This document shows positions 1 through 10,366 of a DNA stretch of 64,000 nucleotides, piece after piece (within the stretch, counting starts at the first letter, position 1; each line of letters opens with the position of its first letter). Both the position numbers and the translations under genes were made by a program. The notes under the pieces were generated by a model. That model saw nothing but the letters and a program-made list of their open reading frames with translations. It had not been told where the DNA came from and made no database searches. The DNA comes from an uncultured Methanobacterium sp. GTDB taxonomy: Archaea; Methanobacteriota; Methanobacteria; Methanobacteriales; Methanobacteriaceae. The DNA lies in NCBI RefSeq assembly GCF_963666025.1, contig NZ_OY762552.1, positions 2,444,501 through 2,508,500 on the forward strand. Reading direction: 5' to 3'.

Positions 1-103
1 CAGATGATGGTTGAATCTGCCGGGATGGATCTTCCAACGGTTCTATGGTGATTTTACCTTCATCTAAATATTTTATGATATCCTGGTCACTTAAAATAGC
101 CAT
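1..103 (-). CDS. dcd: dCTP deaminase, N-terminal part (runs off window)
   Basis: Only the first 34 or so codons lie in the window; the gene continues beyond base 1. The visible protein begins MAILSDQDIIKYLDEGKI and goes on to EPLEDPSRQIQPSS, the typical start of archaeal dCTP deaminase, which converts dCTP to dUTP (some archaeal forms also hydrolyse to dUMP). The ATG at 103 is preceded by a GAGGAT-like ribosome binding site. The catalytic region is outside the window, so mono- or bifunctionality cannot be judged. Confidence 0.85.
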   Translation of the reverse strand, partial: MAILSDQDIIKYLDEGKITIEPLEDPSRQIQPSS

Positions 104-350
104 TTTATCCTCATTCTCCCTTTTTAGTTTCTGGTTATCATTATTTTAATCTATGTTTCAATCTACATAGAAATTATTAAACATGAGATTTCAAATCTAT
201 AGAATTATACGGAATTATTAAACTATATTGAATTGTTAAATAAACTATTCTGGATTACAAATAATTAAAATTATTTGGATTTTGAATCAATTATACTATT
301 TCTAAACCCATTAATTTATTTCTGAATATTAATTTTGAATAATTAATATT

Positions 351-1046
351 TTATTTAACCCTCTCTTTAATCCTTCGAAACATTCCTCTAAGGGTATGTG
401 CTTCCCTTCCAGATATAAATGCTCTTCCCAGCACTCTCCTGAAGACGGTGGATGCATTCTTTTTTTTGTGGGCTGGATAGTCCAGGTGATCCAGCACTTC
501 ATCCATACATTCAATTAAATTCTGTTTTTCGGTTAAAGATGCTTCATCCAGGTCTTCCACAGGATAAGTTTTCTCAGTTTTAAACAGTTCATAAAATATA
601 ATGGCTGCAGCATGGGTCACATTGAGGACCGGATAAGCGTCATGGGTGGGAATTGAGACCACAACATCACAGAGTTCTAATTCCTTGTTAGTGAGCCCAT
701 CACCCTCTCTTCCCATTATCAATGCAATGTCCCCATTCACATTCAGTGATTGGGCCAGATTATCAGGGGTTACTGCAATACGGGGGAGATTATAACTTCC
801 ACCTGCATTCCCTGTAGTTCCCACTGCAAAATCAATCTCCTTAATTTTGAGGAATTCAGCCAGGGAATCATATTCCTGGCGATTGGAGACGATTTCACGG
901 GCGTGCATGGCCTTGTAATATGAATCATTTTCCAGTGTGCATGGATTTATTAGCACTAACTGGTATAAACCGAAATTTTTCATGGTCCGTGCCAGGAACC
1001 CAATATTGCCAGGAGTTTCTGGCTCCACAAAAACCACATAAATCAT
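351..1046 (-). CDS. trmJ: TrmJ-like tRNA 2'-O-methyltransferase (SPOUT/TrmH family)
   Basis: A 231-residue SPOUT-class RNA methyltransferase. The three family signatures are visible: GNIGFLARTMKNFG near residues 14-27, then IALIMGREGDGLTNKEL near 107-123, then IPTHDAYPVLNVTHAAA near 132-148, which together form the trefoil-knot SAM site. Archaeal TrmJ methylates the 2'-OH of C32 in tRNA. The GGGATA box just before the ATG supports the start. It is a stand-alone gene separated from dcd by about 250 A+T-rich bases. Family assignment is firm; the exact target nucleoside is inferred from family membership, since related SpoU enzymes modify other positions. Confidence 0.85.
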   Translation of the reverse strand: MIYVVFVEPETPGNIGFLARTMKNFGLYQLVLINPCTLENDSYYKAMHAREIVSNRQEYDSLAEFLKIKEIDFAVGTTGNAGGSYNLPRIAVTPDNLAQSLNVNGDIALIMGREGDGLTNKELELCDVVVSIPTHDAYPVLNVTHAAAIIFYELFKTEKTYPVEDLDEASLTEKQNLIECMDEVLDHLDYPAHKKKNASTVFRRVLGRAFISGREAHTLRGMFRRIKERVK

Positions 1047-1158
1047 GTATATCCCTAATCAATCCTTTTGTTGTTTTAATCTGTTAATTTATTTTTAAAA
1101 TTTTGTTTAATCTGGATTCGCACATTTGAATAATCTTGATATGGTGTAAATCCCGTTT

Positions 1159-2691
1159 TCATTTTTCATATGCCTTTTCCAGGAGTTTGAGTATGTTCAT
1201 AACTTCCATGTCCATCCCTTCCTTCTCCAGAGAAGCCCGGATGTTATTTTCACAGAAGGGGCATATGGTGATCACTGCATCCACGTCCAGTTTTTCTATC
1301 ATTTTAGCCTTGGCACTGCCCAGGGCGGCTGCTATTTCTGGTTTACCAGATCTTACACCGCCACCAGCGCCACAGCACTGGTCAGGAACTTCCATCTCCA
1401 CGAATTCAAGGCCCTTAATGTTTTTCAGGATCTCACGGGGTTCATCCCGGATGCCTTGACCCCTTACAAGGTGGCAGGGGTCGTGGTAGGTGACTTTCAT
1501 GTTCACCGGTTTCATGTCTTCGGTGTTAAGTTTGTCTGCCAGGTATTCACTGATATCCATCATATTGAAGCTGGTACCGTACTGGGGATAATCTTTTTTA
1601 AGGGTGGCTCCGCAACCAGCACAGACAGTGATGATGGTATCATAACCTTCAAAGGCCTTAGTATTTTTTTCAACCAGCTTTCCAACAGCATCGGTTTGTC
1701 CAGTTCGGATAAGGGGAGAGCCACAGCAGACCTGTTGGCTGGGCACATCTACAATAACATCATGGTTGTTTAAGACATCTAAAAGGGCCATTCCAATATC
1801 TGGGAGGCGATAATCCATTAGGCAGCCGGTGAAGAGTGCAATTTTTTCTTTTCCATTATTTTTACCCTCATCGTCTGCTTTTACGTTTTCTTTTGCACTT
1901 TGAGAGTTAACTGCTTTTATGAAACCTTCCCTCATGGGTCCTTCTGTTGGGGGTTCTACTGATCTTCCGGTTTTTTCAATAAGTTCCCTGACTGCACGAT
2001 GGGGTGGTAATGGTCCAATACCTTCCTGGCAGGCTATTTCCCTTAACTTTTCAATGGCCCCACCGAAGGTGTTTATCTCTTTAGGACAGACTTCCACACA
2101 CTTAGAACATGATGTGCAGCAGTATAGTCCTTCATCAAATCCTTCTTCTGCCCGATCCGGACAGTCCCTTGGATCCAGGGCAAATTTGGACAGGTAACGC
2201 ATGAAATAGGGTCCTGCAAATTCATCATTAACCTTTAATACTGGGCAGGCTGATAAACAGGAGTAACAGTCAATACAGCTCCTTAATTTCTTGGTGTTGG
2301 TTAATTCTTCTGGATCTAAAATGGCAGGACACTCACTAATTCCACATTCATCCTCTAGAAAAAGACCCATTTCCTTCACTTTACTGTCCATTGTGCTCCT
2401 ATCTACAACCAGGTCCTTAATAACTGGTAAATTGATAGGTTCAATTACATCTTCATCTTTTATTTCTTTTTTACATGCCAGAGCCATTTCTCCATTAACC
2501 TTCACTGCACAGGAACCACACTGGCCCGCCCGACAGGAGCAGCGGTAGGCAATACCAGCCTGGTGATGTTGATTGATGTAGTTTAAAGCATCCAGGACTT
2601 TCATCTTCTCCTTCTTTTTAACAGAATAAGATTCAGGGTAGGGTTCTTCATCCTCTGAAGGCTGATAACGCATAACAGTTATATTTATCAT
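1159..2691 (-). CDS. tfrB: Thiol:fumarate reductase (CoM/CoB) subunit B
   Basis: About 510 residues in TfrB order. An N-terminal plant-type 2Fe-2S domain (CSCRAGQCGSC, then a later Cys) is followed by two 4Fe-4S motifs (CIDCYSCLSACP and CTSCSKCVEVCP), then two HdrB-like cysteine-rich CCG modules ending CCGSPLIRTG and CCGAGGGVRSG. TfrB oxidises CoM-SH and CoB-SH to the heterodisulfide while TfrA reduces fumarate to succinate for biosynthesis in the cytoplasm. TfrA is not in the window, as expected since the subunits are often unlinked. An in-frame TTG exists at 2703, but GGAG at about 2698-2701 best fits the ATG at 2691. A succinate dehydrogenase/HdrB fusion is the only real alternative. Confidence 0.87.
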   Translation of the reverse strand: MINITVMRYQPSEDEEPYPESYSVKKKEKMKVLDALNYINQHHQAGIAYRCSCRAGQCGSCAVKVNGEMALACKKEIKDEDVIEPINLPVIKDLVVDRSTMDSKVKEMGLFLEDECGISECPAILDPEELTNTKKLRSCIDCYSCLSACPVLKVNDEFAGPYFMRYLSKFALDPRDCPDRAEEGFDEGLYCCTSCSKCVEVCPKEINTFGGAIEKLREIACQEGIGPLPPHRAVRELIEKTGRSVEPPTEGPMREGFIKAVNSQSAKENVKADDEGKNNGKEKIALFTGCLMDYRLPDIGMALLDVLNNHDVIVDVPSQQVCCGSPLIRTGQTDAVGKLVEKNTKAFEGYDTIITVCAGCGATLKKDYPQYGTSFNMMDISEYLADKLNTEDMKPVNMKVTYHDPCHLVRGQGIRDEPREILKNIKGLEFVEMEVPDQCCGAGGGVRSGKPEIAAALGSAKAKMIEKLDVDAVITICPFCENNIRASLEKEGMDMEVMNILKLLEKAYEK

Positions 2692-2703
2692 TTCCATCTC
2701 CAA

Positions 2704-3079
2704 TATGATTTAAAACTCTTTTTCGTTATTTAAATCTCTTTCATGATTTTTAAATTTTTATGATTTTTTAAATAGTGTTTAAATTTTTTAAAAATTATAT
2801 TTTTAGATTAAAATCTGTGTAACCTGTTTTTTTAGTTTATTCAGGTTTAATCTGGGATTCATCATAACTCCATTTTGGATTGAGAGTAAAATAGAATCAA
2901 TAATATTAGACGCTATTCCTATAAAAAATTATTATAAAAAATATATGTTTTCTGAAATTTACAGAATATGGTAAAAAAAAATATTGTTAACAAAATGATT
3001 GTATTGGTTTTTAAAAATGTTTGTATCAAACTAACCCCCCCTCTGATAGATTTTTGTTTGCCTGTTAATTTGGGGACTG
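2704..3079. other. Intergenic, no gene seen
   Basis: Very A+T-rich spacer between two minus-strand genes. No convincing reading frame, structured RNA or repeat was seen. It must hold the tfrB promoter (read leftward) and the 3' end of the peptidase gene. Confidence 0.5.
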
Positions 3080-3634
3080 TTAATTTAAATCCTTCACCAA
3101 AAACCAGTAAATTGCCAGTTCATTTTCATATTTCTTATAATTGGGGTAAGTTAGGGAAACCAGATTCCAGTAGTGTTTGTCATGTTTTCTTACCTGGATA
3201 TGGCACACTTCATGGTGCACCACGTATCTGATGAGGCTTTCCGGTAAGTATTTAAGGCGAGTGTTAAAGTTCACATTTCCTGATGAGCTACAACTTCCCC
3301 AACGGGTTTTCATACGGCGGAAAGTCACATTATTCACTGGAGAACCTATTTCACTGGATATTTCAGCCACCAAAAACTTGACCAGTTCACGGAAATCGTG
3401 ATCACTGCGAGTTAAATCCAGTTTTCTGTTTTCAGATTCTTTTTGCAACGTATTTATCCGTGATATTTTCTGATAAACCCATTTTTCATGTTTTCGAATC
3501 AGACCCTGATAATCTTCAGCCCCAATGGGCATGATAAGGTTCAGATCACCGTTTTTAATCTCCAAACGGGCGTATTTCACTTTTCTGTGGAAAACATGGC
3601 ACTGGACCTCAATGTCCTGAATTTTAATCTTCAT
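3080..3634 (-). CDS. YgjP-like (DUF45) zinc metallopeptidase domain protein
   Basis: A 184-residue protein of the YgjP/DUF45 family, related to SprT/WLM gluzincins. The diagnostic block RMKTRWGSCSSSGNVNFN is followed by the zinc motif HEVCH (HExxH) in VVHHEVCHIQ, and a third His in HDKHYW. It is presumably a cytoplasmic zinc protease; substrates of the family are poorly known, and some bacterial members sit with type I restriction genes, which is not the case here. The Shine-Dalgarno is weak, so the start at 3634 rests on length and on the conserved N-terminal strand. Monocistronic. Confidence 0.8.
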   Translation of the reverse strand: MKIKIQDIEVQCHVFHRKVKYARLEIKNGDLNLIMPIGAEDYQGLIRKHEKWVYQKISRINTLQKESENRKLDLTRSDHDFRELVKFLVAEISSEIGSPVNNVTFRRMKTRWGSCSSSGNVNFNTRLKYLPESLIRYVVHHEVCHIQVRKHDKHYWNLVSLTYPNYKKYENELAIYWFLVKDLN

Positions 3635-3975
3635 TAGAGTTAATTATAATACAACCTTCAAATAATCTTTTATCCGGAACTATTCTTCTTGTCTAGAAAT
3701 AGTGAGTTTTAGTCTTTAGGATAGATTTTCACTCTTTTAATTTAGTTTTTCACTCTTTAATTCAATAACACTAACCCATTTATCTGAGTTGACATCAACT
3801 TAAAAAAACCTAAATCTAAATATAGCAGATATTCAAACTTAATATAAGAATCTATATATTTTTTTCATATAGCTATTCTAACCTTATAATTAAATTCATC
3901 TGTATTTAACTGTTTAATTGGATGTATTAACCATTAGATGTACTAAACATCATTTTATCTTCAAGGAAGTATACC
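3635..3975. promoter_or_regulatory. Divergent intergenic region with iorA promoter
   Basis: A+T-rich spacer between the divergent peptidase gene and iorA. A TATA-like CTATATATTTT at 3852-3862 lies about 115 bases before the iorA start, implying a 5' leader if it is used. AAGGAAG at about 3962-3968 is the iorA ribosome binding site. No other structure was seen. Confidence 0.35.
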
Positions 3976-5856
3976 ATGAACATTAAAGAAATACTCACAG
4001 GACAGGAAAAGGATAAACTGTTTTTAATGGGTAATGAAGCTGCAGTCCGTGGTGCCCTGGAAGCAGGTGTGTCTGTGGCCAGCACTTACCCTGGAACACC
4101 TTCTTCAGAGATTGGAAATGTATTATCAGTCCTTGCTGAAGATGCAGGGATGTATTTTGAGTTTTCAGTCAATGAAAAAGTAGCCCTGGAAGTAGCTGCA
4201 GCTGCTTCTGCATCGGGACTCAGGTCATTCACCTTCATGAAACACGTGGGTGTTAATGTGGCTTCAGATTCATTAATGAGCGTAGCTTACACCGGTGTTC
4301 GGGGAGGGATGGTAATCCTCACTGCAGATGATCCATCCATGTTCTCATCCCAGAATGAACAGGACAACCGTAACTACGCCCGACTGGCAAACATACCCCT
4401 CCTGGAAGCCTCCAGCCCCCAGGAAGTTAAGGATCTCATGAAATATGCATACCAACTATCTGAGGAATTTGAATTACCGGTTATTCTCCGCACCACCACC
4501 CGAGTTTCCCATATGAGGGGAATAGTGGAACTGGGTGATTTAAATAAGCCTAAAGCGAAGGGACACTTTGATAAAGATCCCCAGCGTTTTGTGCCAGTAC
4601 CGGAGTCTGCCCGGATAATGCACCGAAATCTGGTTGAAAAAATGTACCAGGTAGAAGTATTATCCAATAATTCCTCCTTAAATCAGCTCTTTGATAATGG
4701 AAGTCATGTGGGGATTATCACCAGTGGCAGTGCCTTTAACTACGTTATGGATGTGGTGGAAGAGTATAATTTACCGGTAAATGTCCTTAAAATAGCCTTT
4801 TCCTATCCTTTCCCTGAAAAAAAGGTCCTGAAATTTTTGGATAATACAGAAAGGGTTCTGGTGGTGGAGGAAGTTGACCCTATAATGGAAAAAGAAATAC
4901 TGGCTATTGTAGGCAAACACCAGTTAAAACCTGTAATTCATGGTAAACTGGATGGAACAATGCCTGTGATATATGAATACAGTCCCGATATTGTTTTAGG
5001 GGGAGTGGGCAGGATGATGGGTCTGGAAATGCCAGTTGAAACCACATCAGATTCTCTTGAACTTCCCAAAAGACCACCAACACTCTGTCCGGGCTGTCCA
5101 CATCGAGCTGCATATTTCGAGGTTAAAAAGGCAGCCGAAGATCTTAATCTGGATGATCTCATATTTCCCAGTGATATAGGTTGCTACACCCTGGGCATAG
5201 AATCGCCCTATGAAATTGCAGATTACCTCTTATCAATGGGTTCATCTGTTGGAACCAGCTGCGGGTTTTCCAAGGCCACTGATCAAACCGTGGTAAGCTT
5301 CATAGGGGATTCAACCTTTTTCCATGCAGGAATACCACCACTCATCAATGCAGTGCACAACAAGAACCGTTTTGTCCTGGTGATCCTGGATAACCGCACC
5401 ACCGCCATGACTGGTGGCCAGCCTAACCCTGGCCTCCCGGTGGATGGAATGGGATTGGAAGCACCTGAAATATCCATACCAGAAATTGTAAAAGCCTGTG
5501 GTGTGGAAATGGTGGAGACCATAAACCCTTTGAATGTCCGTAATTCAAAGGAAATATTCAAAAAAGCACTCCAATTTGAGAAAGTGGCAGTGGTAATATC
5601 CCAGTACCCCTGTATGCTAATCAAGGGTGGGACCCAGAAGGGTAAAAACATCATAATCGATGTCCAGGATGATAAATGCACGGGTTGTGATACCTGTGTA
5701 ATGGAACTCACCTGTCCAGCTATTTACACCACTGATGAAGATAAAATCCGGATTGACCCATTAATGTGCAGGAAATGCAATGTATGTGTTCAGACATGTC
5801 CTGAGAAGGCTATAAGGGCTAAAAGGATTGATAGTAACAGGGGAGAGGAGGAATAA
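3976..5856 (+). CDS. iorA: Indolepyruvate:ferredoxin oxidoreductase, alpha subunit
   Basis: A 626-residue TPP-dependent 2-oxoacid oxidoreductase subunit. The N-terminal pyrimidine-binding domain has YPGTPSSEIGN, and the C-terminal half has the TPP motif GDSTFF with NAVHNKNRFVLVILDN. It ends in two 4Fe-4S motifs, CTGCDTCVMELTCP (the spacing seen in IorA) and CRKCNVCVQTCP. With IorB it converts aryl pyruvates to aryl-acetyl-CoA plus reduced ferredoxin; in methanogens the reverse direction allows aromatic amino acid synthesis from aryl acids. iorB starts two bases after the stop, so the pair is cotranscribed. The phenylacetate-CoA ligase nearby supplies matching chemistry. Confidence 0.95.
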   Translation: MNIKEILTGQEKDKLFLMGNEAAVRGALEAGVSVASTYPGTPSSEIGNVLSVLAEDAGMYFEFSVNEKVALEVAAAASASGLRSFTFMKHVGVNVASDSLMSVAYTGVRGGMVILTADDPSMFSSQNEQDNRNYARLANIPLLEASSPQEVKDLMKYAYQLSEEFELPVILRTTTRVSHMRGIVELGDLNKPKAKGHFDKDPQRFVPVPESARIMHRNLVEKMYQVEVLSNNSSLNQLFDNGSHVGIITSGSAFNYVMDVVEEYNLPVNVLKIAFSYPFPEKKVLKFLDNTERVLVVEEVDPIMEKEILAIVGKHQLKPVIHGKLDGTMPVIYEYSPDIVLGGVGRMMGLEMPVETTSDSLELPKRPPTLCPGCPHRAAYFEVKKAAEDLNLDDLIFPSDIGCYTLGIESPYEIADYLLSMGSSVGTSCGFSKATDQTVVSFIGDSTFFHAGIPPLINAVHNKNRFVLVILDNRTTAMTGGQPNPGLPVDGMGLEAPEISIPEIVKACGVEMVETINPLNVRNSKEIFKKALQFEKVAVVISQYPCMLIKGGTQKGKNIIIDVQDDKCTGCDTCVMELTCPAIYTTDEDKIRIDPLMCRKCNVCVQTCPEKAIRAKRIDSNRGEEE

Positions 5857-5858
5857 CA

Positions 5859-6455
<597 letters not shown>

Positions 6456-6617
6456 GCAGGGTTAAATTATATTCACTGAAAATATTTTGTTTTAATATTT
6501 TTTTTATTTTCTTAAAAATTAAAAATTAGTGGAAAAATACAATTCATAATAATCAGATATAAAAATCATAATAATAAGATATTTATTATAATCTGATGAT
6601 CAGTGGGGGAATTGGAT

Positions 6618-7106
6618 ATGGGTTCATTTAATGAATGTATGCAGGAATATAGAAAACAGTTAGAGAAAGGTTGTATTCAGGAGGCGTATGGTGGATTAAT
6701 GGGATATATAATGGATTTGAGAGTTTATTTTAAAAATAAATATCCCCAATATTTTGTGTCAGGCATTTATCAGGGCTACATGGATATGACCTATTTTTCT
6801 TTCTCCCCAGAATCATTAAAAAGCCGAAAATTGAAAATTGCCATAGTTTTCATTCATGAAACATTCAGATTTGAAGTTTGGTTAGCAGGATACAATAAAA
6901 AAGTTCAAAACAAATACTGGAAACTGTTTAAAGAAATGGATTGTGATAAATACCATATTCCACCTACTACAAAAGGTGTGGACTCTATTATGGAGCTTAT
7001 TTTAGTTAAAAATCCAGATTTCAGTGATTTAGATAGTTTAACAAAGCAAATAGAGACTGGAACATTGGAATTTATTAATGATGTTGAGAAGTTCTTATTA
7101 CAATAG
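6618..7106 (+). CDS. DUF7000-type uncharacterised protein
   Basis: About 162 residues, soluble, rich in aromatic and charged residues (NECMQEYRKQLEKG, then KYPQYFVSGIYQGYMDMTYF). It resembles small uncharacterised proteins (DUF7000) scattered in bacteria and methanogens; the function is unknown. A GTG at 6603 is in frame, but GGGGG at about 6605-6609 sits at proper spacing for the ATG at 6618. It lies between iorB and the convergent ACT gene but is separated from iorB by 150 bases with a T-run, so it need not belong to that pathway. Its base composition is lower in G+C than iorAB, which may mean a later arrival. Confidence 0.6.
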   Translation: MGSFNECMQEYRKQLEKGCIQEAYGGLMGYIMDLRVYFKNKYPQYFVSGIYQGYMDMTYFSFSPESLKSRKLKIAIVFIHETFRFEVWLAGYNKKVQNKYWKLFKEMDCDKYHIPPTTKGVDSIMELILVKNPDFSDLDSLTKQIETGTLEFINDVEKFLLQ

Positions 7107-7127
7107 ATAGTATATGAAGGACATTAT

Positions 7128-7175
7128 ATGGGAAATTCAAATTAGAAATTATATATGAAATTCAAATTAGAAATT
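7128..7175. repeat. Two-copy direct repeat
   Basis: Two near-identical copies of about 23 bp (core GAAATTCAAATTAGAAATT) occur back to back, at 7128-7150 and 7153-7175, in the convergent gap between the DUF7000 gene and the ACT gene. No function is evident; it may be a recent slippage duplication. Confidence 0.6.
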
Positions 7176-7223
7176 GCGACTAAAAAACTGACAAAATAAA
7201 AATGAATAAAAATAATGTTATGT

Positions 7224-7655
<432 letters not shown>

Positions 7656-7778
7656 TTCTAATTCCCCCTTATAATATCTCATATCATTTTTAATCTATTT
7701 TTATAGGATACTTCACCAAATTATGCTTGGTTTTCAGTAGATTCGAATTTTAAAGTTCAAATTCCTTTTTTTTTAAAA

Positions 7779-9083
7779 TCATTTATTTAATCCACGTTTA
7801 TCAATAACCCTGACTGCTTTTCCTTCACTTCGAGGTAGTGTTCTTGGTTCTACCAGGGTTACAGTAACTCTCAAACCAATCTCATTGTGGATGAAGTTTT
7901 CTATTTTCTTCTTTATCCCCACTAACTCCTTCACCTCATCAGAGAAAAGTTCCGGTGATGTTTCCACCTGTACTTCCATTTCATCCAGGTGCTGGGGTCG
8001 GGTGACAATGATCTGATAATGGGGTTCAATACCATCCATCTTCAGTAAAGCTTTTTCGATCTGGGATGGGAAAACTGCCACTCCACGGATCTTGAGCATG
8101 TCATCGGTTCTTCCGGTTATACGGTCCATTTTAATCATGGTCCTGCCACAGGAACAGGTTTCTCTTCTGAGACTGGTAACATCCTTGGTTCTAAAACGAA
8201 TAATGGGCATTCCCTGCCTGGTCAGGTTGGTCAGGACCAGTTCTCCCTTCTCGCCTTCTTCCAGTACTTCCTGGGTTTCGGAATCAATGATCTCCGGGTA
8301 AAAATGATCCTCCATAACATGCAGGCCATCCTGTTGGGGGCATTCTAGAGCTATTCCTGGCCCCATTATCTCTGTGAGACCGTAAATATTATATGCTGGT
8401 GCATTGAAGCGTTTTTGGATCTCCTGGCGCATCTCTTCAGTCCACATCTCTGCTCCAAAACCAATGGATTTTAATTTCATATCCTCACTTTTAAGTCCTT
8501 CTTCTTCGGCTACCTCTGCCAGGTAAAGTCCGTAGGAAGGAGTGACTATTAGAACCGTAGTTCCAAAGTCCTTCATTATCTCGATCTGTCTACGGGTTTG
8601 TCCGGTTGAAATGGGTATAACTGTGGCCCCTATCTTCTGGGCACCGTAGTGCACCCCAAAACCACCGGTAAAAAGACCGTAACCATGGGTGTTCTGGATA
8701 AGATCATCATCATCAACTCCGAACATGGTTAAACCCCTGGCCATTATTTCGCTCCAAGTATCCAGATCTTCCCGGGTATAACCCGAAACAGTGGGTTTTC
8801 CAGTGGTTCCTGATGATGTGTGAACTTCCACAATCTCCCGTCTTGGAACTGCAAACATTCCAAAGGGATAGGCAGCACGAAGATCGTCTTTAGTGGTTAA
8901 AGGTAATTTTTGGATGTCTTCCAGGGTTTCAATGTCCTCTGGTTTAATACCTGCCTCATCAAAACGTTTTTTATAATAGGGAACATTCTCGTAGGCCCGT
9001 TTTGCAACATCCTTTAATTGTTTAAGCTGCAGTTTCTTCATTTCATCTCTAGATATGCACTCTACTTTTTCATTCCAGATCAT
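7779..9083 (-). CDS. paaK: Phenylacetate (aryl acid)-CoA ligase
   Basis: About 434 residues of the adenylate-forming PaaK family. Visible motifs are the P-loop-like SSGTTGKPT near residue 89, YGLTEIMGPGIALEC, the hinge and core GRTDDMLKIRGVAVFPSQ, and a C-terminal Lys in SEGKAVRVIDKRG. It activates phenylacetate, indoleacetate or similar acids with ATP and CoA; together with IorAB this gives a route from aryl acids to aromatic amino acids. The ATG at 9101 is possible, but GGTGG precedes MIWNEKVECISRDEM at 9083, which matches the family N-terminus. Substrate preference cannot be read from sequence. Confidence 0.88.
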   Translation of the reverse strand: MIWNEKVECISRDEMKKLQLKQLKDVAKRAYENVPYYKKRFDEAGIKPEDIETLEDIQKLPLTTKDDLRAAYPFGMFAVPRREIVEVHTSSGTTGKPTVSGYTREDLDTWSEIMARGLTMFGVDDDDLIQNTHGYGLFTGGFGVHYGAQKIGATVIPISTGQTRRQIEIMKDFGTTVLIVTPSYGLYLAEVAEEEGLKSEDMKLKSIGFGAEMWTEEMRQEIQKRFNAPAYNIYGLTEIMGPGIALECPQQDGLHVMEDHFYPEIIDSETQEVLEEGEKGELVLTNLTRQGMPIIRFRTKDVTSLRRETCSCGRTMIKMDRITGRTDDMLKIRGVAVFPSQIEKALLKMDGIEPHYQIIVTRPQHLDEMEVQVETSPELFSDEVKELVGIKKKIENFIHNEIGLRVTVTLVEPRTLPRSEGKAVRVIDKRGLNK

Positions 9084-9244
9084 TTCAAATCCACCGGCCA
9101 TTATCTCTTATTTTTATTAAAATCAATTTTAAATACTTTAATCAAATTTTTTTAATTATTATAACCTTTTATTTAATCTAATTAATTTTCGTATAAACCC
9201 ATTTGTCCATTAAATTACTTTTCAGGTTTATTTATCACGTGAGG

Positions 9245-10084
9245 TTACCCGTTCACGTGGAAACTGTTTATAACTTTATCCATTTCGTTTTTATAGTCGA
9301 GGAGGGCTTGGTCAAAGACAAAGATCACAAAATAGGCGGTATTGTTTTTCTGGAAAGCTATACCTCTGGTGGTGAAAACCTTATCTTTGGGCTTGTAATT
9401 GGCTTCCAGTTCATAGGCAGTGATGTTGTCAATGGTAAGGTCACCTTCATAGTAGATCATGCCATTTTTTAAAATGTTTGAACGCCACTCAGAAACCCGG
9501 TATGTGAAATTTTGTGTTCCCAAGTCTTCTTTAAATACAGAAAAACTGTTATTCTCATCATGAGTAACTGTAACCACCATAGAAGATTGGTTTGTAACAT
9601 TAGTAATATTCCAACCTTCAGGATAATCAAATGAAATGTTACCATTGTCAAAATGGTTTTTAAGAGTCTGGGTGGTGTTATTACTGCTCTGGTTAGTGAT
9701 GGCTTTATGATCACCCATAAACCACATTGCAGTGGTAACCACTAGGATAATTAAAATAATAATGCCAATAATGCTTAAAATAGATCTTTTCCTCAGTATT
9801 TTAGGGATGGTTTTTTTCAAATTATTAGAATTGAGTTTTTCCTCTGATTCAGTGCGTGGTACTCTGAGCCGGGTAGGGCCATCATTTCCCTGTTTATCAT
9901 CACTATTTTTTTGGGATTTAAGGGAATTAACCTTACTGGAAAAGGAATTTTCTCCATTTTTCAGTTTTAAAGAGCCAATTTTTTCTTTAATATCTGCACT
10001 GGCTTTTCCCAATTTGGATGTTGAATCCTTTTTCTTGGTATTGTTTCCTGGTTTTCTTAATCGAGGAGGACCATCTTCGCTCAA
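9245..10084 (-). CDS. Membrane-anchored protein with PsbP-like extracellular domain
   Basis: A 279-residue protein in three parts. The first is a charged, low-complexity cytoplasmic region of about 98 residues, including two similar blocks GPPRLRKPG and GPTRLRVPR. Then comes one transmembrane helix near 100-122 (ILSIIGIIILIILVVTTAMW). The third is a secreted domain with many N-glycosylation sequons whose fold text (FDYPEGWNI, TRGIAFQKNNTAYFVIFVF) resembles PsbP-like domains seen in many Methanobacteriales surface proteins. Function unknown. The start is a TTG with AAGGG upstream. It stands alone between the divergent symporter and paaK. Confidence 0.65.
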   Translation of the reverse strand: MSEDGPPRLRKPGNNTKKKDSTSKLGKASADIKEKIGSLKLKNGENSFSSKVNSLKSQKNSDDKQGNDGPTRLRVPRTESEEKLNSNNLKKTIPKILRKRSILSIIGIIILIILVVTTAMWFMGDHKAITNQSSNNTTQTLKNHFDNGNISFDYPEGWNITNVTNQSSMVVTVTHDENNSFSVFKEDLGTQNFTYRVSEWRSNILKNGMIYYEGDLTIDNITAYELEANYKPKDKVFTTRGIAFQKNNTAYFVIFVFDQALLDYKNEMDKVINSFHVNG

Positions 10085-10290
10085 TTATTTCACTACCCTT
10101 TTTTCTATTCTATTCATTCATTAATCTAAAAGATAATTTAACCCTATCTATTTTAACTCTATTTATCTGGGGCATTAATGGGTTTTTATTGTTAACATTA
10201 TTTAAATTTTGATAAATGGGTATAAGCTTCATGTTTTAAGCATACATTTGATATAATTACGTGGATTGATAATAACCTTATTTATAAAAG

Positions 10291-10336
10291 TTTATATATT
10301 GTTGCCAGAGATTCAATAATCATTAATAATAATGAT
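10291..10336 (+). promoter_or_regulatory. Symporter promoter: TATA box plus palindromic operator
   Basis: A TATA element (TTTATATATT, 10291-10300) is followed about 20 bases later by the palindrome TCATTAATAATAATGA at 10320-10335 (arms TCATTA/TAATGA, extendable to 7 bp). The palindrome covers the expected transcription start, a placement typical of archaeal repressor sites. The same palindrome with the same spacing to TATA recurs before the second symporter locus at 50604-50619. The regulator is unknown. Confidence 0.6.
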
Positions 10337-10366
10337 AAAATTATTCAAACTTAGGTTGTGATTTAA

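Noticed and set aside
1136..2548. Plus-strand frames opposite tfrB
   Set aside because: Antisense shadows of a well-identified gene; no ribosome sites or domain text.
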